Positions 56,989 to 64,000 of a stretch of 64,000 nucleotides of DNA are shown here, piece by piece. The translations under genes and the position numbers were made by a program. Position 1 is the first letter of the stretch. Each line of letters opens with the position of its first letter. The notes under the pieces are model-generated. The model was not told where the DNA came from and made no database searches. It saw only the letters and a program-made list of their open reading frames with translations. Source of the DNA: an uncultured Oscillospiraceae bacterium (GTDB lineage: Bacteria; Bacillota; Clostridia; Oscillospirales; Oscillospiraceae); NCBI GenBank assembly GCA_947623745.1, contig CANQHN010000009.1, positions 1-64,000 on the forward strand, in the 5' to 3' direction.

Positions 56989-57037
56989 TACAAATGTAGC
57001 ATGTACACATATTACACTTGTAACACAGCCCTGTCAA
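56989..57037 (-). promoter_or_regulatory. Promoter with two BlaI-type operators
   Basis: TTGACA (complement 57037-57032), 17 bp, TAATAT; TACAAATGTA at 56989 and TACACTTGTA at 57013, 24 bp apart. Confidence 0.82.
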
Positions 57038-57191
57038 GGGGGTTTTGAAAAAAACTGCAAAATGGCTGGCGCGGCGCCTGGACGGTGTGTTTTGGGAGTT
57101 GTGGCTTGAACCCGGCCCCGGGTTGTGGTATAGTTTTCCTGCGGAAGAGCAAATACGGATGGTGGCGCCCGCCGGGGCGCCGGAGGTCGCT

Positions 57192-58601
57192 ATGGCAAAG
57201 AAACTGGGCCGGTTGGGAGAGAGGATATGCCTGCTGTGCGCGGCGGTGTTCTGCGCCGTCATCGTGCTCCAGAGCGCCCGGGCGGCGGCGGACGGCCTGA
57301 CCGCCGTGGTGGCGCTGGGGGCGCTGTGCGCCGCCGCGGTGCTGGCGCTGGCGGTGAGGTTCTGGCCCTTCGGGGACCGGGGGACCATCCTGGCCCTGTT
57401 CCTGCTGCGGTTCGCCCTGGCCATGGGGGTGATCCTGCTCATCGGCGCCCAGCCCATCCAGGACTTCAACACCATGTACCTGGCCGCCCAAGACATGGCC
57501 CGGGGTTCCCGGGACTACCTGGGCGACGTCTACTTCTACAACTGGGCCTATCAGACCGGCTTTTCCTTCTACGAGAGCCTGCTGCTGCGCATCTTTGGCC
57601 CCGGCCAGCTCCCCCTCCAGGTGGCCAACGCCCTGTGGATGGGCGGCATCGGCGCGCTGGTGTACGCCATCGCCCTGCGGCTGATGCCCCGGCGGGCGGC
57701 GGTGGGGGTGAGCGTGCTGTTCGCGGTTTATCCAGCCCCCTACTTCCTGGCCGCGGTGCTCACCAACCAGCACATCGCCGCCTTCCTGTTCTACCTGGCC
57801 GTGTGGCTGCTGGTGCGGCGGGAGGAGCTCACCCCCGCCCGGGCGGCCCTGGCGGGGGTGGTCATCGCCCTGGGTAACGTGATGCGGCCCATCGGGGTGG
57901 TCCTGGTGCTGGCCGCCCTGTGCTGGCGGGGGGTCCGGCTGCTGCTGGGCCGGGAGGAGAACTGGAGGCGGGCCCTGGCCTGTCTGGCCCTGCTGCTGGT
58001 GGGGTACGAGGCGGTGTTTGCCCTGTGTTCCGGCGCGGTGGCCCGGTCGGGGCTGAACCCGGAGGGCCTGACCAACAACCAGCCCATGTGGAAGTTCGTC
58101 CTGGGTCTGAATCAGGAGAGCAGCGGCGCCTGGAACCGGGAGGACTACGAGGCGTACCTGTGCCTGCCCCCGGAGCAGGCCGACCCGGCCATGCGGGAGG
58201 TGGTGAAGGAGCGCCTCCAGGCCGGCCCGGTGGAGCTGGCAAAGCTGGCCCTGCGCAAGAGCCAGGTGATGTGGGGGGCCGACGAGTACATGTACTGGGG
58301 ATTCGGCCACCTGGACCCCCAGCGGAAGCTGGGGCCGCTGACCGTCGATCAGTACACCCGGGTCCTGGCCCGGGGGGACAAGGGGGTCTATCTGCTCGCC
58401 TTTGTCCTGGCCCTGCTGGGGGCGGCCGCCCTGCTCCGGCGGGGGACAGAGGGGGGACCGGCCCTGCTGGCGGCCTTCCTGCTGTGCGGCTACTACGCCG
58501 TCCACCTGATGGTGGAGGTCCAGTCCCGCTACCGTTATTTCCTCATGCCCGCCGTGTTCCTCCTGGCGGGGATTGGGCTGGCGGCATTGGCGGAGCGGTG
58601 A
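57192..58601 (+). CDS. Polytopic membrane glycosyltransferase-like protein
   Basis: Multi-TM protein with ArnT/PMT-like features (FYNWAYQTGFSFYESLLLRIFG). Confidence 0.65.
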   Translation: MAKKLGRLGERICLLCAAVFCAVIVLQSARAAADGLTAVVALGALCAAAVLALAVRFWPFGDRGTILALFLLRFALAMGVILLIGAQPIQDFNTMYLAAQDMARGSRDYLGDVYFYNWAYQTGFSFYESLLLRIFGPGQLPLQVANALWMGGIGALVYAIALRLMPRRAAVGVSVLFAVYPAPYFLAAVLTNQHIAAFLFYLAVWLLVRREELTPARAALAGVVIALGNVMRPIGVVLVLAALCWRGVRLLLGREENWRRALACLALLLVGYEAVFALCSGAVARSGLNPEGLTNNQPMWKFVLGLNQESSGAWNREDYEAYLCLPPEQADPAMREVVKERLQAGPVELAKLALRKSQVMWGADEYMYWGFGHLDPQRKLGPLTVDQYTRVLARGDKGVYLLAFVLALLGAAALLRRGTEGGPALLAAFLLCGYYAVHLMVEVQSRYRYFLMPAVFLLAGIGLAALAER

Positions 58602-58620
58602 AAGAAAGGATAAAAAGCGC

Positions 58621-58650
58621 GGGCGCTGTGGAAAACCCACAGCGCCCGAT
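58621..58650 (+). terminator. Intrinsic terminator
   Basis: CGGGCGCTGTGG-AAAA-CCCACAGCGCCCG followed by TTTTTT. Confidence 0.85.
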
Positions 58651-58684
58651 TTTTTGGGAATATCGTCGAATGGGAGTGACGGTA

Positions 58685-58891
58685 TCAGCTCCGCTCCTCC
58701 ACCGGATCGCGGTCTCGGAACAGCAGGGAGATACACCACACGGCGGAGAGGCCCACCAGAGTATAAACCACCCGGCTGATCATGCTGCCGGAGCCCCCGC
58801 AGGCGAAGGCCACCAGGTCAAATTGGAACAATCCGACGCTGCCCCAGTTCAGCCCGCCGATGATCAGCAGGGTCAGGGCGATCTTGTCCAT
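58685..58891 (-). CDS. DUF378 membrane protein
   Basis: MDKIALTLLIIGGLNWGSVGLFQFDLVAFACGG. Confidence 0.9.
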   Translation of the reverse strand: MDKIALTLLIIGGLNWGSVGLFQFDLVAFACGGSGSMISRVVYTLVGLSAVWCISLLFRDRDPVEERS

Positions 58892-58953
58892 GATCACGGT
58901 TCCCACCTCCTTGTCTTGGTATTCCGGGGATAGTATCTCCGGCGGGCGGGAAA

Positions 58954-59379
58954 CTATACGCGGTTTGACTTTTCGCCGCGCTGCTTTTTTAAGGAGGCGG
59001 GGCCGAACCCGCTGGGGAGCAGCTCCGACAGGCTTGCCTGCCGGTACGCCCCGTCCCCCCGGACGGCCAGGATGCGCAGGCCGGGGGCGAACTCGTAGAG
59101 CATCTGCCGGCACGCGCCGCAGGGCCAGCAGAAATCCTCCCCCCGGCCGGCAATGGCCAGGGCGGCGAAGCCGGAGGTGCGCCCCTCGCTCACTGCCTTC
59201 ACCAGGGCGGTGCGCTCGGCGCAGATGGTGGAGCCGTAGGCGGCGTTCTCCACGTTGCAGCCGGTGAACACGGTCCCGTCCTCACACAGCAGAGCGGCCC
59301 CCACCGGGAAGTGGGAGTAGGGGACATAGGAGCGGTCCTGCATCTGGACAGCCCGGGTGATCAGTTCCTGGTCGGTCAT
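58954..59379 (-). CDS. cdd: Cytidine deaminase
   Basis: SHFPVGAALLCEDGTVFTGCNVENAAYGSTICAERTA...PCGACRQ. Confidence 0.95.
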   Translation of the reverse strand: MTDQELITRAVQMQDRSYVPYSHFPVGAALLCEDGTVFTGCNVENAAYGSTICAERTALVKAVSEGRTSGFAALAIAGRGEDFCWPCGACRQMLYEFAPGLRILAVRGDGAYRQASLSELLPSGFGPASLKKQRGEKSNRV

Positions 59380-59728
59380 GGGGAAAACTCCTTTCCAGCT
59401 GCCCCGAGGGGCGAAATTGGGGCAAAAACGAGGAAATTTCAGCTCTGAAGTATTTCTAAAGAAAAATATTTCAGAAAAAAAGTACTGCTATCCTGAAAAA
59501 ACGTGGATTTTTTACAGTTTCTGTAAAAAACAGCGGCAAAAGCCCCGGAGAGGTTCCCCGGAGCGGGATGTGCCGCGCGGAGCTCCCGCCGGGAAATTTT
59601 GCCCCGCCGGGACCTTGGAAAACTGGACAAACCCCGGCCGCCGCGCTATACTGAGAGCGAACCGCGGCGGATCGGGGGCACCACTTTCCGTCGCCTGACA
59701 AAACTTCAATGTGTAAGGAGAAAAGGAT

Positions 59729-60523
59729 ATGTTTACAGCATTGACGATCGCTGGGAGCGATTCCAGCGGAGGCGCCGGCATCCAGGCGGACATCAAGACC
59801 ATGACGGCCAACGGCGTGTACGCCATGAGCGCCATTGCCGCCCTCACCGCCCAGAATACCACCGGGGTCAAGAGCATCCTGGAGTCCACTCCGGAGTTCC
59901 TGGCCGACCAGCTGGACTGCGTCTTTACCGACATCTTCCCCGACGCGGTAAAGACCGGCATGGTCTCCAGCATCCCCCTCATCGAGGTCATCGCGGACAA
60001 GCTGAAGCAGTACGGGGCGAGGAACATCGTGGTGGACCCGGTGATGGTGGCCACCAGCGGCGCCCGGCTCATCTCCGAGGACGCCATCGGCGCCCTGAAG
60101 GAGCGGCTGTTCCCCCTGGCCTGCGTGCTCACCCCCAACGTGCCGGAGGCGGAGGTCCTCTCTGGGCTGACCATCTCCGGCCCGGCGGACATGGAGCGGG
60201 CCGCCCAGGCCATCGGCGGGCGCTACGGCTGCGCCGTGCTGTGCAAGGGGGGCCATCAGATCAGCGACGCCGACGACCTGCTGTGGCGGGACGGGGAGCT
60301 GCGCTGGTTCCGGGGCAGGCGCATCGACAACCCCAACACCCACGGCACCGGCTGCACCCTCTCCAGCGCCATCGCCGCCAACTTGGCCAAGGGATACGGG
60401 CTGGACGAGAGCGTGGAGCGGGCCAAGCGGTACATCTCCGGCGCCCTGGGGGCCATGCTGGACCTGGGGGCCGGCCAGGGGCCCATGAACCACCTCTACG
60501 ATTTGAAAAGCGAATTTATTTGA
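59729..60523 (+). CDS. thiD: Hydroxymethylpyrimidine/phosphomethylpyrimidine kinase
   Basis: TIAGSDSSGGAGIQADIKTMTANGVYAMSAI. Confidence 0.95.
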   Translation: MFTALTIAGSDSSGGAGIQADIKTMTANGVYAMSAIAALTAQNTTGVKSILESTPEFLADQLDCVFTDIFPDAVKTGMVSSIPLIEVIADKLKQYGARNIVVDPVMVATSGARLISEDAIGALKERLFPLACVLTPNVPEAEVLSGLTISGPADMERAAQAIGGRYGCAVLCKGGHQISDADDLLWRDGELRWFRGRRIDNPNTHGTGCTLSSAIAANLAKGYGLDESVERAKRYISGALGAMLDLGAGQGPMNHLYDLKSEFI

Positions 60524-60526
60524 ACG

Positions 60527-60556
60527 GAAAACACCTGCCCGCCGGGGCAGGTGTTT
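60527..60556 (+). terminator. Intrinsic terminator
   Basis: AAACACCTGCCC-GCCG-GGGCAGGTGTTTTTT. Confidence 0.85.
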
Positions 60557-60568
60557 TTTGTGTACGGG

Positions 60569-61171
60569 TCAGATCTCCCGGCGGCCCTCCAGGGCGCGCA
60601 TGAGTGTGGCGTCGTCGGCGTACTCCAGGTGGCTGCCCACGGGGATGCCGTAGGCCAGGCGGGTGACCTTTACGCGGAAGGGCTTGAGCAGGCGGGACAG
60701 GTACATGGCGGTGGCCTCCCCCTCGGTGTCGGGGTTGGTGGCCATGATGACCTCCTGCACGGTGCCGCCACTCACCCGCTCCACCAGCTCCCGGATGCGC
60801 AGGTCGTCCGGGCCGATGTGGTTCATGGGGGAGATGACCCCGTGGAGCACGTGGTAGAGCCCCTGGTACTCCCGGGAGCGCTCCATGGCGGCCACGTCCT
60901 TGGGGTCGGCCACCACGCACACGGTGCTCTCGTCCCGGCGGGGGCTGGCGCAGATGGGACAGGGGCCGTCCCCCTCGGTGAGGTTCTGGCAGACGGGACA
61001 GCAGTGGATGTCCCGCTTGGCGTTCAAAATGGCCTGGGCGAATTGCTCGGCCTCCTCCTGGGGCAGGGAGAGCACGTGGAAGGCCAGGCGCTGGGCGGAT
61101 TTCACGCCGACCCCGGGCAGCTTAGCGAACTGCTCCACCAGCGCGTCCAGGGCAGGGGAGAAGCTGGGCAT
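60569..61171 (-). CDS. recR: Recombination protein RecR
   Basis: LPGVGVKSAQRLAFHVL, zinc finger, Toprim motif. Confidence 0.95.
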   Translation of the reverse strand: MPSFSPALDALVEQFAKLPGVGVKSAQRLAFHVLSLPQEEAEQFAQAILNAKRDIHCCPVCQNLTEGDGPCPICASPRRDESTVCVVADPKDVAAMERSREYQGLYHVLHGVISPMNHIGPDDLRIRELVERVSGGTVQEVIMATNPDTEGEATAMYLSRLLKPFRVKVTRLAYGIPVGSHLEYADDATLMRALEGRREI

Positions 61172-61184
61172 GGGCGAGGACCTC

Positions 61185-61835
61185 CTAACGCGCCCCGCGC
61201 AGGGCGGCGATGGCGGCGGGGATATCGGGGGCGTTGTAGACATAGGAGCCGGCCACCAGCACGTTGGCCCCGGCGGCCACGGCGGCGGGGGCGGTGTCCA
61301 GGGCCACGCCGCCGTCGATCTCCAGCTCGCAGGCGGGGTTGTACTGCTGGATGATCTCCCGCACCCGGCGGATGGTGTCCAGCTGGCCGGGGATGAACTT
61401 CTGCCCGCCGAAGCCGGGCTCCACCGTCATCACCAGCACCAGGTCCAACTGCTCGATGTAGGGCAAAATGGCCTCCGGGGAGGTGATGGGCCGCAGGGCC
61501 ACCGCTTTCTTCACCCCGCACTGGCCCATAATGTCCAGGGCCTTGGCGATGCCAGTGGGGTGGTCGGACTCCAGGTGGACGGAGAGCAGATCGGCCCCCG
61601 CCTTGGCGAACCCCTCGATGTACCGGGCGGGCTTTTCGATCATCAGATGCACGTCCAGGAACATATCGGTGCACTTGCGGATGGACTTGACCACCGGGAT
61701 GCCGATGGTGATGTTGGGCACGAAAGCGCCGTCCATCACGTCCACGTGGAGGTAGTCGGCGGCGGCGACCTTTTTGATATCGCGCTCCAGGTTGGCGAAG
61801 TCGGCGGATAGGATGGAGGGGGCGACCTTGATCAT
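61185..61835 (-). CDS. rpe: Ribulose-phosphate 3-epimerase
   Basis: APSILSADFANLERDIKKV...DYLHVDVMDGAFVPNITIG...TVEPGFGGQKF. Confidence 0.96.
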   Translation of the reverse strand: MIKVAPSILSADFANLERDIKKVAAADYLHVDVMDGAFVPNITIGIPVVKSIRKCTDMFLDVHLMIEKPARYIEGFAKAGADLLSVHLESDHPTGIAKALDIMGQCGVKKAVALRPITSPEAILPYIEQLDLVLVMTVEPGFGGQKFIPGQLDTIRRVREIIQQYNPACELEIDGGVALDTAPAAVAAGANVLVAGSYVYNAPDIPAAIAALRGAR

Positions 61836-62013
61836 AGCGATCCTCTCTTTTCAAAATATTTTGAGACACTCCAGGGGGCTGTTTTCAGGGGCAGAGGCGG
61901 GCCCGGCGGCATAGGATACAGCGCGGAGGGGAGTTTCCCACAGGCCCGGCGGCACGCACCCCGGCCCGCTCCCACGACCGCCCGGCACACCGCCGGCCTG
62001 TCCGCTTTTGAAT

Positions 62014-62214
62014 AGCCGCCCGCTGGCGCAGCCAGCGGGCGGCGCAGTTTCCGGAGGGAGAGAGCGGATATGGGGAGAGAGGCGGAAGGAAAGATGGTGT
62101 GGAAGAAAACCATCAGGGTTGTCTTCCACGTGAGATCCGGCGGCCCGGCATAGCCGGGCCGCGCCCGCTGGCTGCGCCAGCGGGCGGCGCAGTTTTCGGA
62201 GGGAGAGAGCGGAT
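62014..62214. repeat. Duplicated ~50-bp intergenic hairpin element
   Basis: GCCCGCTGGCGCAGCCAGCGGGCGGCGCAGTTTCCGGAGGGAGAGAGCGGAT and CGCCCGCTGGCTGCGCCAGCGGGCGGCGCAGTTTTCGGAGGGAGAGAGCGGAT. Confidence 0.8.
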
Positions 62215-62233
62215 TCAGGGAAAACAGGCGCGG

Positions 62234-63454
62234 TCAGTTGTAGATCTCCGGGGTGAGGACCACCTGGACCTGATAGCCGCTCTGGCGCAGGGCCTCCAGG
62301 ATGGCGCTCTTGTGGTCGTGGCCGAAGGCCTCCAGGGTGACCTTCAGCTCCACCCCGGACTGGCGGTTGATGTTGACGAACTGGTTGTGCTCCAGCTTGA
62401 TGATGTTGCCGTTCTCCCTGGCCAGGATCTCCGCCACCCGCAGCAGCTCGCCGGGGCGGTCGGGCAGCATGACGGAGAAGGTGAAGATGCGCCCGCGCTC
62501 GATGAGCCCGTGCTGCACCAGGGAGGACATGGTGATCACGTCCATGTTGCCCCCGGAGAGGATGCAGACCACGTTCTCGTTTTTGCAGTCCAGGTGCTTC
62601 AGGGCGGCCACGGACAGAAGGCCGGAGTTCTCCACCACCATCTTGTGCCGCTCCATCACGTCCAGGAAGGCCTCCACCAGCTCGTGGTCGGGGATGGTGA
62701 TGATCTGGTCCACGTTGTCCCGGACGTAGGGGAACACCAGCTCGCCCACCGTCTTGACGGCGGTGCCGTCGGCGATGGTGTTGGCGCTGGGCAGGGTGAC
62801 CACGTGGCCGGCCTCCAGGCTGGCCTTCATGGAGGCGGCCCCCTCCGGCTCCACGCCGATGACCCGCACGTTGGGGTTGAGCAGCTTGGCCAGGGTGGAC
62901 ACGCCGGCGGACAGGCCGCCGCCCCCGATGGGCACCAGGATCGCGTCCACGTCGGGCAGGTCCTGGAAAATCTCGTAGGCGATGGTGCCCTGGCCGGTGG
63001 CCACGTCCAGGTCGTTGAAGGGGTGGACGTAGGTCAGGCCCTTCTCCTGGGCCAGCTGGGCGGCCAGCTCCGCCGCGTCGTCGAACACGCCGCCGTGGAG
63101 GATGACGTTGGCCCCGTACTCCTTGGTGTTGTTCACCTTCACCAGGGGGGTGGTGGTGGGCATGACGATGGTGGCCTCTACCCCCGCCTGCTGGGCGGCG
63201 TAGGCCACGCCCTGGGCGTGGTTGCCGGCGGAGGCGGTGACCAGGCCCCGCTGCTTCTGCTCCTGGGTGAGGGTGCTGATCTTATAGTAGGCGCCGCGGA
63301 TCTTGTAGGCGCCGGTGACCTGCATATTCTCCGGCTTGAGATATACGTTGTTCCCGCAGCCCCGGGACAGGGAGGGGGAGTGGATGAGGGGGGTGGGACG
63401 CAGCACGCCCTTGAGCACGTTGCGGGCGGATTTGAACTTCTCCAGGGTCAGCAT
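62234..63454 (-). CDS. ilvA: Threonine ammonia-lyase with C-terminal ACT domain
   Basis: NVYLKPENMQVTGAYKIRGAYYKI, SAGNHAQGVAYAAQ, VPIGGGGLSAG. Confidence 0.92.
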   Translation of the reverse strand: MLTLEKFKSARNVLKGVLRPTPLIHSPSLSRGCGNNVYLKPENMQVTGAYKIRGAYYKISTLTQEQKQRGLVTASAGNHAQGVAYAAQQAGVEATIVMPTTTPLVKVNNTKEYGANVILHGGVFDDAAELAAQLAQEKGLTYVHPFNDLDVATGQGTIAYEIFQDLPDVDAILVPIGGGGLSAGVSTLAKLLNPNVRVIGVEPEGAASMKASLEAGHVVTLPSANTIADGTAVKTVGELVFPYVRDNVDQIITIPDHELVEAFLDVMERHKMVVENSGLLSVAALKHLDCKNENVVCILSGGNMDVITMSSLVQHGLIERGRIFTFSVMLPDRPGELLRVAEILARENGNIIKLEHNQFVNINRQSGVELKVTLEAFGHDHKSAILEALRQSGYQVQVVLTPEIYN

Positions 63455-63697
63455 CGCTGACAGCTCCTTTACTAAGACGTTGCATAACGTATCATACTAA
63501 ATCTCGCCGGGGAAGTCAACGACAAAGGGGCCTTTTCAGGCGGATTTCAGAAGATTTCGGGGGCGGGGAGCGCCGGGGAAAATCCGCCGCCGCCGGGGCG
63601 TTCTCCTTGACAGGGCGGGGGCGGGGGAGTACAATATATCCGTGAGATTTTACCTATATCCGCGCCGGAGACGGCGCGGCCCGGGAGGCATGGCACT

Positions 63698-64000
63698 ATG
63701 GCAAAGCATGTGAAGAAGTCCGCGGCCCCGATCTACCTGGTGGGCGCGGTGTGGCTGGTATACGCGCTGATCTTCCCCCTGTACGCCCTGCCCCACTACC
63801 TGATCTGCGCCGCCCTGTCCGCCGCCGCCTTCCTCGCCGGGAAGGCCCTCTTCCCGGACAGGACCTATGAGATCCCCGGGGAGAAGGAGCCGGAAAAGGC
63901 CAAACCCGAGCAGAAGGCCAAAAAGCCGGAGACCACCGGCAACCCCGACATCGATAAGCTGGTCCAGGAGCGGGACCGGGCCCTCTCCGAGATGCGCCGC
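63698..64000 (+). CDS. Membrane protein, possibly XpaC-like, partial (runs off window)
   Basis: MAKHVKKSAAPIYLVGAVWLVYALIFPLYALPHYLICAALSAAAF... open to window end. Confidence 0.55.
   Translation, partial: MAKHVKKSAAPIYLVGAVWLVYALIFPLYALPHYLICAALSAAAFLAGKALFPDRTYEIPGEKEPEKAKPEQKAKKPETTGNPDIDKLVQERDRALSEMRR

Noticed and set aside
57012-58739. 575-aa minus-strand ORF
   Set aside because: Antisense to the multi-TM gene at 57192-58601; Q/G/H/P-rich shadow ORF
59640-59728. TPP riboswitch upstream of thiD
   Set aside because: No conserved CUGAGA/ACCUGA core arrangement was found on reading the leader
63455-63560. T-box leader upstream of the threonine dehydratase gene
   Set aside because: Short leader with no T-box consensus or antiterminator

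Overview
The window is from a GC-rich, spore-forming Firmicute (probably Oscillospiraceae-like; inferred from gene content and an alpha/beta SASP gene). About 0.64-37.5 kb is a composite integrative conjugative element (ICE). It carries a RepA_N-type initiator, ParB, an ArdC-like protein, MobC/relaxase/PcfB, a VirB2/VirB6/PrgI/VirB4/NlpC-P60 transfer module, sortase and surface genes, two type II TA pairs, an ECF sigma/anti-sigma insert, two BlaI-M56 cargo modules, a Spo0A C-terminal-domain protein and a large serine recombinase next to tRNA-Ala(CGC). From about 37.9 kb onward the window is ordinary chromosome: clpB, hsp20, an amino-acid ABC transporter, SASP, SBP plus hybrid kinase, a DtxR-family regulator with feoA-feoA-feoB, lysA, a third BlaI-M56 pair, cdd, thiD, recR, rpe and threonine dehydratase. 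The most interesting signals lie outside ordinary genes: (1) a 29-bp palindrome, GAAATGCGTCTCAA-N-TTGAGACGCATTTC, present about 8 times (plus a half copy and a decayed copy) in intergenic gaps of the ICE and not seen in the chromosomal part; (2) five iteron-like 23-bp units in exact tandem phase inside repA, out of codon phase; (3) a roughly 160-nt multi-helix structure followed at once by an intrinsic terminator (14704-14888); (4) a cluster of four hairpins (10649-10775), a candidate oriT or structured RNA; (5) signs of modular assembly: ~178-bp direct repeats around the sigma insert, a relic tyrosine integrase, a duplicated lipoprotein 5' end, and recombinase C-termini at both edges sharing GTTCGTATAC; (6) no VirD4 coupling protein in the window. 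All calls come from reading sequence and the supplied ORF track; no database search was run.
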